Assembly (NCBI GenBank): GCA_963922205.1
Contig: CAWUHX010000065.1
Span: 868,001-932,000 of the forward strand
Direction: 5' to 3'
Length of the DNA: 64,000 bases
Source of the DNA: Romanomermis culicivorax
Lineage: Eukaryota; Nematoda; Enoplea; Mermithida; Mermithidae
Translations under genes and position numbers: made by a program
The notes under the pieces: generated by a model
Database searches by the model: none
What the model was told of the DNA's origin: nothing
The model's input: the letters and a program-made list of their open reading frames with translations, nothing else
Shown here: positions 1-12,385 of the stretch, piece by piece
Layout of the letters: every line of letters begins with the position of its first letter
Numbering within the stretch: position 1 is the first letter of the stretch

Positions 1-221
1 AGTCACGTCTGTTAAACATTATATTGTTTATTCTTCGACTCAGTAAACGGAATGCTGACAGCCCCAACATATTTACATATTATTATATTGTTAATATTAT
101 TATTAATAATAATTGCTATTCTTGCATACTTAGCGGAGGAGGGCGCCAATTTACCTGGACCAAGTATCAAGGTCTGATTGCTTTTCAATTGCAAGGGTTA
201 GATATTTCATTTACTTATTAG

Positions 222-396
222 CAAGTGCGGATTTAGGGGTGCGGGGGGACGGCTCCCCCCCCCCCACCGAAACTTCTGAAACACGATTTTTTTCTGTATA
301 CCTATAAGCAAATTTGAAAATTTTTTGAATTTTTTTGGAAAAATACATAATTTTGAGCACCGCCCCACCTGAAAAAAATTTCTGGATCCACCACTG
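222..396. mobile_element. Short hAT-like non-autonomous element
   Basis: The ends are inverted and similar: CAAGTGCGGATTTAG on the left and CAGTGGTGGATCCAG read inward from the right. The element is flanked by a perfect 8-bp direct repeat, CTTATTAG (214-221 and 397-404). An 8-bp duplication with CAG-type ends is the hallmark of hAT transposons. At 175 bp it has no coding capacity. It contains a G/C run near 252-265. Confidence 0.75.
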
Positions 397-404
397 CTTA
401 TTAG

Positions 405-1854
405 TGACTGAAGGTTGTGTTTAGTTCTGCTAGAGAACTGTTGCACTGTACTCAGCTGATCGAAATAAACGAAAATTTAGTGAAAATTCTCAATGCAACT
501 AAGACGTCTTTGTTAGTACCGCCTTTTCGGTCACGTGACCAGGCAAATTGCGCGCGTTTTCAAAAACTAACCAATCAAAATGCACGATTACAAAATCAAA
601 AATAACTGCTCGAGATGTGGTCGGATCCGCATGATTCATACCTCATTTTGAAGAGCGTCCTCTGCTGAACATTGGTACACTGAATTCATGTGAAAACTTT
701 AAACGGTTTGTCTGCAAATTAAAATTAAACTGTTAAGACGTAAAGGCATGTGCTTTTCGGACTCTGGTTCTCTGGTCAAGTTCAAAAGTGACTCATCAAT
801 CAAGCGTAACTTTGTAGAGTGGCCAAAGAGCAACATTTTAGTGTAAAGTTCGGCCTATCATAATATGGTTTACGCCAGTTATAAACGCCGAAATATAATT
901 TTTTTCAATTTTTCGTTTTTTACATTTATAAGACAAATATATGCATAAATAAATGCTGAAATTAATGTGAACTTCGAAAAAGCAGTAAAACATTCTGGAA
1001 ATCGACAAAAATCTGAGCAGGATATGTGCAGATTGAAAATCCAGAGGTTTCAGGGAACTGGCATACATGTGAGATCGTGTGTTGATGGGTTTGTGGACCC
1101 TTGATTTTTTTTGATGTGATAATTTTTTGAATTATAGGCGCAACAGGATGTCAGTTTTTGATTTATATAATCATGTTGAGCCTTTCAGAAAATGTTGATT
1201 AAACTTTAAAATCTTTATCAAACTTACTGTGGCTGGAGTTTTATGGAAATTGTAAGCCTCATTACCTCCTAAATTAACTGTATTTTACCCAAAGCTAAGT
1301 TGTGGTTTGGTCTTCCTATTATAAACTTCAATTAATTAGATATTTTTGTTGACAATATGAACATAATTCATTAAAAAGGTTCTTATCTAAAGTTATGACT
1401 CGTATGACCAAAAGGAAGATAATTGTCGAGAAATTCGGCACACTCAAAATTTCGAGGTTAAGAACAGCGTCATAGCTTGCTTTCTTTTGTATTAAAAAAA
1501 TACACATGTAATATATATGCAAAACAAAGATCGGCATCAAATTTGTTGCCACATTCGGAACAGGCACAGGTTTCCACGAATTTCCAGACGACTGTGGCAC
1601 TTGGGATCAATTCAAGGGAATTCGTTAGCATTGTCCGATCAGCCGACCAGTAATCATCACGAAGAACCATTACTAGATCAAATTGAAAGTAATGACATCC
1701 GAAAAATGAATATTTATGATGAAGAAACAAAAAAACATGCATGAATAATTGTAAACTCTGATATGAATAAAAAAAACCCTTGCGTACACGTGCGTATTTA
1801 CAGAAATACAGGGTTCCTAAATGTGAATCACTCAACCGTAACATAATGACATTA
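405..1854. other. Gene-less AT-rich stretch
   Basis: No convincing exon, RNA gene or repeat boundary was seen. The open frames here are short and lack splice or codon support. Confidence 0.4.
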
Positions 1855-2186
1855 CGAGAAGGGCCACTTGAAAAAAACGTTTACCACTTGAAAAACATTG
1901 TTACCTTCGAATGATGCACAACATTTTTTCCAGATGCTGCACAAAAATTTCAAGATGAATCACAAAAAAAATCAACATGTACGAGTTTTCTGATGTTTGA
2001 CCATCTTTTCATGTGCATAGCATTTTATAAAGATAATCTTGAAAAAAATCAATATGGCGTCTAAAGAAATCAATATCTCATCTTGAAAAAATCAAAATCC
2101 TATCTTGAAAAAATGAAGATGGGTGGCACACATCAAAGGATACAAATTTCTGAAATTAACCAATCAAAGGCGTTGCTCCACAGCTT
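1855..2186 (+). repeat. Dispersed repeat family S, copy 1
   Basis: Built from degenerate units of the type CTTGAAAAAAxCGTTACC, ending in a conserved GGTGGCACACATCAAAGGAT segment. Similar copies lie at 5925-6215 (same orientation) and 10890-11200 (opposite orientation). Confidence 0.6.
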
Positions 2187-2425
2187 CATATCGGGGAATC
2201 CTTAAAAGTGGATTTCTGAGGTCACGGCTTGCTGGCAGAGGGCACCCTTGAGTTTTAGGGGGATTGTAGAGGGGGGTTTATTTTGAACGGCGAATCCGAT
2301 GGACATATTGGTTTTTCATAAGTTTTGTTTGACATTTTTCAGAAAAACGTAAGTGCGTGGTTTAAAACCCAGGATGCCGTAATTATGAAAAATGATCACG
2401 TTTTTGGAGTCTGTCGGCTGTTCTA
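2187..2425 (+). repeat. Foldback family F, partial copy
   Basis: The segment GGATTTCTGAGGTCACGGC and the following AATCCGATGGACATAT match the left half of the foldback element at 10425-10857. The second arm is missing here, so this copy is truncated. As at the other site, it lies next to a family S copy. Confidence 0.5.
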
Positions 2426-4402
2426 AGGCCATTTCCTACCTGCTCAGGAGCGCCATGTTCGAAGGTAACAAATTTTTCCAAGAAGTAAAAAATTTTCAAG
2501 TATGAACGATTTTTTTTCAAGTTGTTCCTCATATATTCCATACTCAGGCGTATAAAAATGTGGACCTACTTTTTTGTGCACTTCTATGACTTGACTACAG
2601 GGACCTTTTTGCACAAAATTTTTTTCAAAATTTCTATGAAGCAGCTTCTCCAAAATTTAGCAGAAAAAGAAGGGAGAAAAAATAATATGCTATTTCAGAT
2701 CAATAATGTTAAAATCGTAATTAATTTCTTCGATATTCTGGCGATTTTGTGCGTAAAAAATGACATGCTTATTCTGCTATCTGCTGAAAAAATATAAACC
2801 CATATACACGGAAATGTACAAAGCTTTGAAGAACTAGGTTCTTTCTAGTATTTACAAGCTGTGTACGAGTACATATTAGTTCATTTTTTGTCCAAGTGCT
2901 TTAAACAGAAGTTTAGAAAGCAAGTTTTTGTTTTCATGCAAACGTGCTTCATGCCTACTGTATATTTTTACTCATTTTTTACGCAACATTTCGGCCATGT
3001 CGAACATTTTTGTTTAATAGAAATAATTGATTACTTTAGGCTCTGTTATTGTACTCATACTTGGAGTCTTCGAGGCAATCGTTAATTAAGTATGTGAAAA
3101 GCTGGAATTTTCATTGCCAGAATGCCTTCGGCTGGACTACAAAAACAGAAAATCGAAAAAAAGACTTCGGGAAAATGGGGGAAAAAGTTTCGACCCCTTT
3201 CCCCATTTGGAGAAAAAGCCCCGGGGAAAAACAAATGAATGGAACCAGTTGGGTCCCAAAATTCCGAAAATTCAAAAAGTCGAGAAAACGGGACACGCTG
3301 TATATTAGTCTAGAAAAAAGTGCGCAACTAAATTTTTGAGGAATGCAATCGTCGTTCAAACGGACCTGTTCGGTCTAAAAATTCCAAAAATTGGTGAAGT
3401 TGGAAAATAGGATATCCGGTTTTTTGTGTTGTGTCCGGACCGGGATACATACAGTCAGGAAAGTGGAACAACCTAGTTTGCCATAAAGTAAAACGGAATC
3501 ATGGATGGGTAAGCCCGCTGGGAGAGAAGAGAGCGATTTTAAAAGAGAAACTAGGCATATCGTTAGAGTACAGTAATCTTGCCGGTTAGATTGAAATGAA
3601 ATGGAATGAAAAATATTTATTGCTGTTACACAAAACAAAACGAAAGAAAAATGCAAAGTGAAATACATAATACAATGTCATATAAAGAATAAGATTAGTG
3701 AATCGACTCGCAAGAAATGCTAATATTTTAAGAAATAGAAAAATCATGCAGCAATAGGGTGCAAAGGTTACTTGAAAAGTAACAACTTACATGCACCGCC
3801 CAATTCGATTATCAAAGTCTAGAAGTTTAATTTTTTCTTTGAGACTGTGCAAACTGGGAGAATTAACGATATCAAAAAATAAAGAGTTCGCATGAAAGGA
3901 AGCTCACTACAAAGTATGCGATGGGCGGAGCTAACTGTTATAACACAGGGGCGTAGCTAGCCGGAGTTGCAGCTGTAAATTGACGTGTGAGGTAAAAGCG
4001 GACCTAGTAAGCGCGCATACTTGTACTTGGGGGGAGGGTTGAGGAGGGTGCAAAAAAGTGTGTGTTTTTTGGCCTTTTTTGGGAAAAATTTCGGCTTTTT
4101 TCTACCCCCCCCCCCAACTGATCGGAGGTCTTACAGGTATGTAAGTGTGCCATGCCCAATCCTGCAGCGCCTATAATGGCCAATAATAATAATATCAATA
4201 ATATGGCCGCAGCAAACGTACTATTTACTGCCAATGATAGAGATGCACAGAATAATGCACGGCTAATTTTAACAATACGGTAAGTAACCAAAATTGCCTG
4301 AAGTTGTGTTTTCCTTGTTGGTGGTTGCTCAAAGTACAGAATTAGTTTGGTTTTTAGGGAGTGGAATGGTGAATGGCGAGGTCAAAAAGAACTTGGAGGG
4401 GG
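2426..4402. other. Gene-less stretch with one hAT-like end
   Basis: No gene seen. At 3946-3960 the sequence CAGGGGCGTAGCTAG resembles a hAT terminal repeat, but no matching right end was found nearby, so it is probably a fragment. A C-rich run lies at about 4105. Confidence 0.3.
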
Positions 4403-4434
4403 GCTTAGGCTTAGGCTTAGGGCTTAGGCTTAGG
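4403..4434 (+). repeat. Interstitial telomeric repeat, TTAGGC type
   Basis: About five consecutive GGCTTA units (TTAGGC phase) with one extra G. TTAGGC is the telomere repeat of most nematodes studied. No terminal repeats were found around it, unlike the longer array at 49665-49775. Confidence 0.75.
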
Positions 4435-4805
4435 ATTTTGGTAGAAAGGTATGATTACTGTAATTTCCATGAAAAATTTTCACATTTTTTTTTTAAGTTT
4501 TTGGCAGGAATTTACAATACGGTAAGTTCGACTTTTTACCAAAAACCCCCATTTTTCAATGTTTCAAATCAAAAACTTTAAAAAAATTTCGGAAAAAAGG
4601 GCGGAAAACAGTAATTTCCAAAAAAACTTAAAAAAAAATTTGCATTTTCGGCCCCTAAATCGTCCGAAAATCGTGGAACTTTAATGATTGAACAGCCAAA
4701 AATTTTGTACCAATTGGCACAAACGCTCAAATTTTCTAGTGCCATTCCAAATTTTTTTGTGCCGAAAATCATGTTTTGGCACACAAAAACTAAAGCTGCA
4801 CTGCA

Positions 4806-5648
4806 CTCAGGGTTTTTTTTGCACAGGCCAGGTTATAATTGTGCAACTTGGGGGAAAATTTTGGTTGCACAGATAACTTTTTAGTTGCTCACTCTAAAAT
4901 CGATAAATTTGCTTAAATTTATCGGAAAAACCATCGCAAACTAGTTTTCTTGACATTCCATTCGATCCGCGTCGGTTTTAGGCATTTAAAACCCAATTTT
5001 TTGAGTTTTGGAGACCAAATGAAAAAGTTAATATGATTAGACGAAAGTATTTAATTTTCTGGAACGATATTTTGGAACGCTGGAAAATGAATCTTTTCAC
5101 CTTTTATTCCCCAGACAGAAGATTTGATTTCTCGGTGAATTTAATGAATTTTCAGTGGGACAAACTGGAATCTAAAAACTAGGCAAGCGGCTTTCACCCG
5201 CCAAAAATTTCTAGCATTTTCTTACACTCAAAATGTTTTGATCACATGAAAGTCAAAATTCAAATTTTTTGTGAAGATCGCAAAAAATTTTGGGAAAATT
5301 ATCGAGAAAAATGTTGGTTTTCATCAACTTCGTCAAAAAACAATACAGGATCAAGCATTTAACCATTATATGATGATAATTAGAACCTTTAAGCACTAAC
5401 TAGAATGACCTTTTCTAACCGCGCACCAGGATAATATAGAAAATTCTAAATGAATTGAAACCCGGCGCGAAGCGCCGGAAAATTTTCACTTTTTTTCTAT
5501 TGAACGCATAAAAATGCATCTCCGGACAGAAAACCCAATAACCTTATCAAAAGAGCATTCAGGCCTCAAGTTGAACTGTGCAACTTGGCAGGAAAAATTT
5601 GGTTGCACAGCCCGAAATTTGGTTGCTGTGTGCAAAAAAACCCTGAGC
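4806..5648. mobile_element. Candidate DNA transposon with CTCAGGG ends
   Basis: The left end CTCAGGGTTTTTTTTGCACA is mirrored by TGTGCAAAAAAACCCTGAG at the right end (about 5628-5646). A short GCACT is found just outside both ends. Both subterminal regions also carry GTGCAACTTGG in the same orientation. No transposase frame is visible. A perfect 7-bp hairpin, CCGGCGC-GAA-GCGCCGG, lies at 5462-5478. Confidence 0.45.
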
Positions 5649-5924
5649 ACTGGTTTCATCATCACAAACAGCCGTCGTCGTCGTGGAACAGTTACTTTTC
5701 GAAGAATCGTATAATTACTACAGAAAGAATAACTTGCTTCTCAAATTAATACAGTACGTCAAAATGAATCACGAAGCAAGATTAACAGCACCAAATAGAA
5801 TGCAGGGCTAAAGAGTTTTCTAAATTTTCGGATCAAATGAGAAAAATCCACATTAGTTTCAGAGGTGATTTCATTTTCGAAATGGTTATCAAAACTTTAT
5901 TTCGTAAATAACTGAATACAAGAA

Positions 5925-6215
5925 GAGTCACTTGAAAAAATCGTTACCGCTTGAAAAAATTTGTTGCCACTTTAAAAAATTGTTACCATTTGAAAAAAAT
6001 CATTACATCCGAATATTTTTTCAAGATACATCGCAAACATTTTGATGCTTCGCAAAAAAATCAAGATTTACTCTCTTATAAAGTATTTCCTTCAATCGCA
6101 TAGCATTTTTTCAAAGATAACCTCCAAAAAAATTAAGATCCCATCTTGAAAAAAATCATGATGGGTGGCACATCAAAGGATAAAAATTTCTGAAACTAAC
6201 CTATAATATACTTGG
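5925..6215 (+). repeat. Dispersed repeat family S, copy 2
   Basis: Repeated CTTGAAAAAAxCGTTACC-like units followed by GATGGGTGGCACATCAAAGG, matching the copies at 1855-2186 and 10890-11200. Confidence 0.6.
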
Positions 6216-7025
6216 CCCCCAAATTACATGCCCCCCCGCCTCTAGAGCAAAAACGGTGAGAGCTAGAACCTTCCAGTTTTTTCCGTAATTTCGGGCATAG
6301 GTTCAAACTATGGGGTGCCTTTTGTCATTTCGCCTCTATCTGCAAGGGGTGCTCGGCGGGGCGACAAAAACATGCAAAAAACGCAGTTTTTGAGGCACCC
6401 CAGTTCCACCATGCCCAGCAATGGGTGTGCCATATCCAAGCTCCATACTTCGGCCTAAGCATCTTGGGGTTGCAATCTCAAATGCGATTTTTTATTTTTT
6501 TAAAATATGGTTTCAATTCAATTTGTCACGTGCCGACGAATTTCGTTGAATGTCACGTGATTCACATCACATTTTTTCGTTATGTTTTTCGCCACGTTTT
6601 GTTTTACAGTAATTTGCATCAATTTTACGTTTCGTTTTTATAATTTTTACATGCAATTTATGTGTGTACTTTTCATGTTTCGTTTCTGTTTCATTTGCCC
6701 ACATTTTATTTCTGTTTCGACTTATTATTTTTCATCACACACGTAGACTACAGTATGTACCCGCTAGTCAAGAATTTCCATTAGAGATAAGCTCTCCGAG
6801 CTCATCGCTGTAATTGGAGCACAATGTGCACCTCTTATCAGTAAAAACTAGCGACGTTTCGCAACGTGAAACAACTAGTTTGAAATTCTCACTAGTTGAT
6901 GTTCCTATATTAAGCATGGAGAGTGAAAACTCGCCCCAATGCTTAACATTGTGAACTGGAAAATGTCTATGTGACCATAGGCATCTTCTGCAGTGATTTC
7001 CGCTGCAGAAGTTTGCTTGGGGGAG
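6216..7025. other. Gene-less stretch
   Basis: No gene seen. Short inverted segments (for example ACTAGTTTGAAATTC and its surroundings near 6880) and several ACTAG repeats occur before the LTR-like block. Confidence 0.3.
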
Positions 7026-7618
7026 TGTTAACTCCGCCTAAGGCATACTGTAGTTTATGGAGCCCTTTAAAAGGGCATGTTTCGTTAGTTTTTCACTCAT
7101 TTTTGGGCCTAATCGTCTTGTTGCGTTTTACAGCCTTGAGTCACGCATTTGCCGTTCGTCGCCTTTATTATTATATTTTATATTACATCTGCATTCGCCA
7201 CTCGTCAAATAAATTTGCATATTCTCGCCTCCAGCCTCCTTTTACATTGCCAGTTACAGTAACCCAATCGTTGGAGCTCACCCCTGTCGCTGTTGATCAA
7301 GAACCCCGTCGCCCTTCCCCGAGGAAATGTTTGATACCGCCACCTGCTGAGCCCAAGCCGCATTACCTTTACGCCGAATTGCTCCGGATTCCTGTACCCG
7401 CTCACCGCCGTCCGTAGGACCCACGCTTTGACCCCAGAACCCGTCCCCCAGTGGCGAGTACTTTGAGAAGAGGATTTAGTGAGTCTTCTCAGGGGTTATT
7501 ATTGTTGAGGGTATATTTGTGGGAATCCTCCTTAAGCTAGTTTCCCTTGGAAGTACCCACAGTTGAGAAAGCCCTCAGACCCTTAAGGTCACGGCCAATA
7601 AGGGGATTTAGGTTAACA
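7026..7618 (+). mobile_element. Solo-LTR-like block
   Basis: This 593-bp, more GC-rich block begins TGTTAAC and ends GTTAACA, the inverted ends typical of long terminal repeats. It contains a TATA-like CTTTAAAAGG (about 7065) and an AATAAA at 7208-7213, in promoter-then-polyA order. No second LTR, primer-binding site or pol frame was found, and no clear target duplication. A proline-rich open frame across it is not supported as a gene. Confidence 0.35.
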
Positions 7619-8154
7619 ATCGGGTCCCCTACAGTATGCCATTCTGTGAATGGCACCGTTCCTCATTCTCAGTGAATGAGGACTAGGGATTGGCACCCCT
7701 GACCCGGCCGCATTGTCCATTATTCTACAGCAGAACCCAAGGACAAGGCCGAGGTACATCATAGGTTTACCTGTGGTAGTACCAGCTGGGTTCGGTTCCC
7801 GAAGTAGATAACCTCACGGAGCCACCCAACGGGGTCACAGCATGCCACTTCCAGTGACATGACCATATTTCCTATGGGATATGGTATGGGTTTCCCATCA
7901 ATGTGACTGATCACCAATTCAGTTAATGTGACATGGCTCCCAATTTCTACTTAATGTGACAAATTATATGGTGGCACAAAGTCCCGGAAACTGCGAAATT
8001 TAGCAATTTTGTTATATAAATCTATAAATACGGGTTCAAAAATATACGGCTTCAAAAAAAATAAGTTTTTGCAGCATATGCACTATGGTGGCAGAATTTT
8101 TTGCTGTTTCAATTGAACTGGTAGCCTTATTGGCATTTTTGGGGTACTTGGGTT
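7619..8154. other. Gene-less GC-balanced stretch after the LTR-like block
   Basis: No coding frame is supported. The base composition continues that of 7026-7618, so it may be internal sequence of the same degraded element. Confidence 0.3.
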
Positions 8155-8975
8155 TTCGATCATGGGGAATTCAATGGACGTGGTCACTATACACGAAAAT
8201 TTATTCCCGGTGTAAATAAGCGCATTTTCATGATTATTTGGGGCAAGGGGTTTTGGACCACGGTCAATTCAATGGATGCGGTCATTTTGCACAAAAAAAA
8301 ATCCTGGTGTAAACAAGCGCATTTCTGTAATTTTTTCCTGGAAAGAGTTTTTGACTGCGGAGAATTCAATGGATGCGTGGCTTCACACAAAAAATAATCT
8401 GGAGTGTAAACAAGCGTATTTTCGTAATTTTTTTGTCGAACAGGTTTTCGACCGTGGAGAATTCGATGAATGCGATCACTTTACACAAAAAATTATCCCG
8501 AGTGTAACCGAGCGTATTTTCGTGATTGTTTTGGGGTAGGGGTTTTCTACCACGGGGGATTCCATGTATGTGGTCACTTTACACAAGAAAAATCATTTAA
8601 GGTAAATGAAGGTACTCCCACAACTTTTGGAGGAAAGGGTTTTCGACCATTGCGAATTCGATAGACATGGTCACTTCACACAAAAAATTATCTCGGATGT
8701 AAGTAAGCGTATTTTTGTGATCTTTTTGACCAACGGGTTTTCAAACACGGGGAATTTAATGAATGTGATCACTTTACACACAAAATTATATTGAGTGTAA
8801 ACAAATGTATTTCTGCGATTTTTGGTGGAAGAAGTTTCTGACCATGGGGAATTCAATGGACACGGTCACTTCACACAAAAAATTGTTCCGTGTACAAAGG
8901 TATTTATGTGGTTTTTAGGACTGAGGGGTTCTTGATCGTGGGGAATTCAATGGAAATGTTCACTTTACACGATGC
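8155..8975 (+). repeat. Tandem array of a ~97-bp unit, about nine copies
   Basis: GGAATTCAATGGA-type cores recur near 8166, 8263, 8360, 8458, 8555, 8653, 8749, 8847 and 8943, a period of about 97 bp. Each unit continues with GGTCACTTTACACAAAAAAT and TGTAAACAAGCGTATTT. The units are diverged from one another. The open frames within it are repeat artefacts. Confidence 0.85.
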
Positions 8976-9150
8976 TTACACCGTGTTTCAAGTTCTTTGC
9001 GGTTTACACAACTTTTACTTTTACTGAAAGTGAGAATTCGTTGCTTCAAGATTGTTTTTATTTCTTCTTTGGTGTTGAGATTACCAAATTCAAAACTTCA
9101 ATGTGCTTCTACGAACGTTTTCATGTATGGCTGAGGCCCAATAAAAAGAG

Positions 9151-10424
9151 GTGGACTAGTTTATCAGAAAATACCCCAATGGAGCAGAAAAACGAAGAAT
9201 ATACTTGCTTGGATAGTTGCCAAGCTAGAAAAAGGAGTGAACTAGATTTTTGAGAACTTTGGTTAAAGTTGGAAAAAATTCACTTTCGTTATATCGGATT
9301 TTCATTCTTTCTCAAAAGAAAATTTCCGTGTCTGTGAAAAAGTATATTCTGCAGCTGAGTGCATCAATACACTTTCCAATCAAACATGTGCATTTCCGAA
9401 ATTTTGAGGGGGGTACAGCGGTGGACCGTGGTTCTTGGCGTTTTCTGAGAAAAAAATTCAAAAAAAGCTGACCAAAAAATTTTTTCATAACAAACTTTCC
9501 CGTTTCAAAACCCTTGGGGTAGGTTGTACCCCCATGTTCTCCCTCATTCAACAAAATAGCATCATTGACAGTTTTTGATTTAAACTGAAATTTACAGAAA
9601 GAGCGGTTTTTGCAGGGTTGTAGACGGGAAGCAATTTCACCAATCCCTGTCGCTCCTGTCCTGCTTACAAAAAAGTCGTACTGTTGCCGTGGGACTACGA
9701 GTATAGTAGGGGAGAACCGGGTACCCGATTTGGCGCACACCCCTAATATAGGCATGGCTGAATCAGGAGCATATTTGTAGGCTTTACCTTGTTCTCCCAT
9801 TTGCAGATCGGTGCCCAATTACTGTAATCAAGGCCCAGTTATACTGAAGGGGCCTAAGCCCGAGCTCAACATAATATCGAACAAAAAGGCTACTCCGTTT
9901 GATCTCAAATGTCGAGATTATCCCCAGCTTGAGTTTTCGGGTGTCACTTACATTTTCGCATAATTTTCTTATCTAAGCAAATAAATATAAAAATGTCTGC
10001 AGTTCCCAAACTCGAATTTAAACTTCAGTATTAGTTAATCCTAAACTGAGTACTGTTTGTGCCCTGAAAGAAAATAATTTGGACATTGCGATTCGCTCAA
10101 ACTCAGGATCATCAATTTAATACCGATGTTGACATTATCCTCACGTTGGGTTAGTAGTGCAATCAATGTGCATATAATTTCCATATAGAAAAATGTTACT
10201 GTAGTTGATGCGAGGATGCTGTAGAATATACTTTTTCACAGACACGGAAATTTTTTTTGAGAAAGAATGAGAATCCAATATAACTAAAGTGAATTTTTTC
10301 CAACTTTAACCCAAATTCTCAAAAATCTAGTTCATTCCTTTTTCTGGCTTGGTGACTATCGAAGAAAGTATATTCTTCGTTTTTCTGCCCCATTGGGGCA
10401 TTTTCTAATAAACTAGTGTTTATA
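9151..10424. mobile_element. Foldback element with ~200-bp inverted arms
   Basis: The left arm (9151-9352) starts ACTAGTTTATCAGAAAAT and runs through GAAGAATATACTT to AAAAAGTATATTCT. Its inverted copy is at 10222-10424 with only scattered differences. The arms flank about 870 bp without a supported gene. No target duplication is obvious. Confidence 0.75.
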
Positions 10425-10857
10425 TATGCGGACACCCTTTAGAATTGATTTCTGAGGTCACGGCTTGCTGGCGCAGGGCGCCGTTGGTTTTTACGGGTAA
10501 TAACGGGCAGGTTATTTTGTGTGGGAAATCCGATGGACATATCGATTTTTCATAAAAATTTTTATTTTTCGAGCTTTTCCATAAAAACATCAAAAATGCT
10601 TGTTTTTCACGCAAAATGCAGTAATTTCGGAAACGGATCCAAATCTTCGTTTCTTTGTCGGATTCTTGAGTGGGTTGGGAATGGCCTTAGAACAGCCGAT
10701 AAAGTTCAAAATTTTAATTATTTTCCAGTTTTACTGCATTTTGAATGAAAAACAACTCTTCTACCCTGCCACCCCCGTAAAAACCGGGGACGCCCTCTGC
10801 CAACAACCCGTGACTTCAGAAATCCACTTTGAAAGGCTCCCGCGTATAATTTAAACA
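10425..10857. mobile_element. Foldback family F, two-armed copy
   Basis: The left arm (about 10428-10515) contains GATTTCTGAGGTCACGGC and GGTTTTTACGGG. The right arm (about 10765-10852) is its inverted, diverged copy (CCCGTAAAAACC ... GTGACTTCAGAAATC). A one-armed relative lies at 2187-2425. It directly abuts the larger foldback at 9151-10424. Confidence 0.6.
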
Positions 10858-10889
10858 TAGGAGACTTTTAATTGGATAGTTTCAGAAGA

Positions 10890-11200
10890 TTTCCTCCTTT
10901 GTGCCGCCTACCTGGTTTTTTCAAGATGACATTTTATTTTTCTTCAAGGAGATCTTGATTTTTTTCAAAATGAGATCTTGATTTTTTTCAATATGCCATT
11001 TTGAATTTTTTTTAAAATGCCGTCCTGCACTTGAATAGCGATGCACTTGAAAATTGTGCACTTGAAAAGAGAGTCGAACATCGAAAAACTCCTATATCTT
11101 TATTTTTTGCGATGCATCTTGAAAAAATGTTACGCATCATGTTCGAAGGTGACGATTTTTTCCAAGTGGTAACAAAGTTTGTCAAGTGGTATCAAAATTT
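10890..11200 (-). repeat. Dispersed repeat family S, copy 3 (inverted)
   Basis: Reading the minus strand gives the family order: CTTGAAAAA-type units, then a GGCGGCACAAAGGAGGAAAT segment matching the end of the copies at 1855 and 5925. Confidence 0.5.
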
Positions 11201-11809
11201 TTTGTATTCCGTACATAAATGTTTGAGCAAGAAGATTTAAAATCTTCAAGTTCTGATGTGAATTCAATAATCTCGGCCTGACGGCGTTGACTATCATTCA
11301 TAAACCTTAAATGATTGTTTCCAAATGAGCTTCAGGATATAAGGCGTTCATGCAAAGAATAAACAATCAACCTGTGCACGCGGCTGCCTTTTTTCTCAGG
11401 ACTACGAAGGGAAAAAGAAAATTTTGGTTTACGATTCACAGCCATCACCTGTTCACGAATTTCTTTATTTTTTGGTATTTACACGCTCATTTGAAACTGA
11501 ACGAAGTATGAACATCTTCTTTGGTTCCGATTCAAAACTCTTAACAATGGCCTATAGATAAGACATTTTTAGAGTTTTTCTCGCGCGAGAAATTCATGTT
11601 GTTGAAAGAAGTGTTCTCATGTTTAAAGTTTACGTGCAAGGACTTCCGTTGATGCAAGATTTGATGACATTTTATCAAAAAATTAGCGATGTCCGGGTGA
11701 TCACTCGGAATATAATCAATTTTTTAGTGATGCGATTATGTATTAATTATGGTAAGCAAGCACATACCATTTCACATTTTCACGATTTCCTGCTGAACTA
11801 CAAGTCGCA
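11201..11809. other. Gene-less stretch
   Basis: Nothing coding is supported. The last ~70 bp before 11810 resemble the inside of the 249-bp MITE family and may be an older fragment. Confidence 0.3.
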
Positions 11810-12058
11810 TATAGTCTGTTTTTTATAAAATGCTTCCAAATAGAAACGTGACACAAATCAACACTGTCGTTAAAATCGTTTACATATGGTTCTTACAGTG
11901 GAATTATTCAATCGAAAAATTGTTGAAGATTATGTCAGTATGCTCACAAATTTCCAGTCTTATACGACATGCTGTTTATCAGAAAATCATGAAGATTTCA
12001 AATACCACTCGCTTTCTACTTTCATTATTTAGAAGCATTTCAAGAAAAACAGACTATA
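11810..12058 (-). mobile_element. MITE family M1, full-length copy
   Basis: This 249-bp element starts TATAGTCTGTTTTTTATAAA and ends with the inverted version AAAAACAGACTATA. TA at both edges fits the TA target duplication of Tc1/mariner-type transposons. Other near-complete copies of the same length are at 12386, 28991, 40831 and 45102. Copies at 11810 and 28991 have one orientation; those at 12386, 40831 and 45102 the other. Confidence 0.85.
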
Positions 12059-12385
12059 GAATTAGAAATTGTAAGTCTCCTTAAGTAGACCTTGCCGACT
12101 TTTTTTAGTAAAAAATAATTCATTAAAAACATTGCCTAAACGGCTTCGAGAGCGATTTTTTTGTCATTTTTCAATTTATTTTATTAAAAACAGACCATAG
12201 TATTCTGCGGGACCGTTCATCACATAGTTCAAGTTGCTGAAAATTTGAGAGCATACTCATCAGATTTTCCGCCGGCCACATTCAGACCAGTAATTATTTG
12301 TTAGCATCGCAAATTTTTTCGATCACAACTTTCTAGAACACTTCTGATGAGCATGTCAAGTCAAATGTGACTTTTGCTTCTCGGT

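Noticed and set aside
8155..8975. CRISPR array
   Set aside because: Regular ~97-bp period, but the whole unit is repeated without unique spacers and the genome is eukaryotic.
9312..9818. 168-codon minus-strand frame in the foldback element
   Set aside because: Runs into the inverted arm and has no recognisable domain or splice support.
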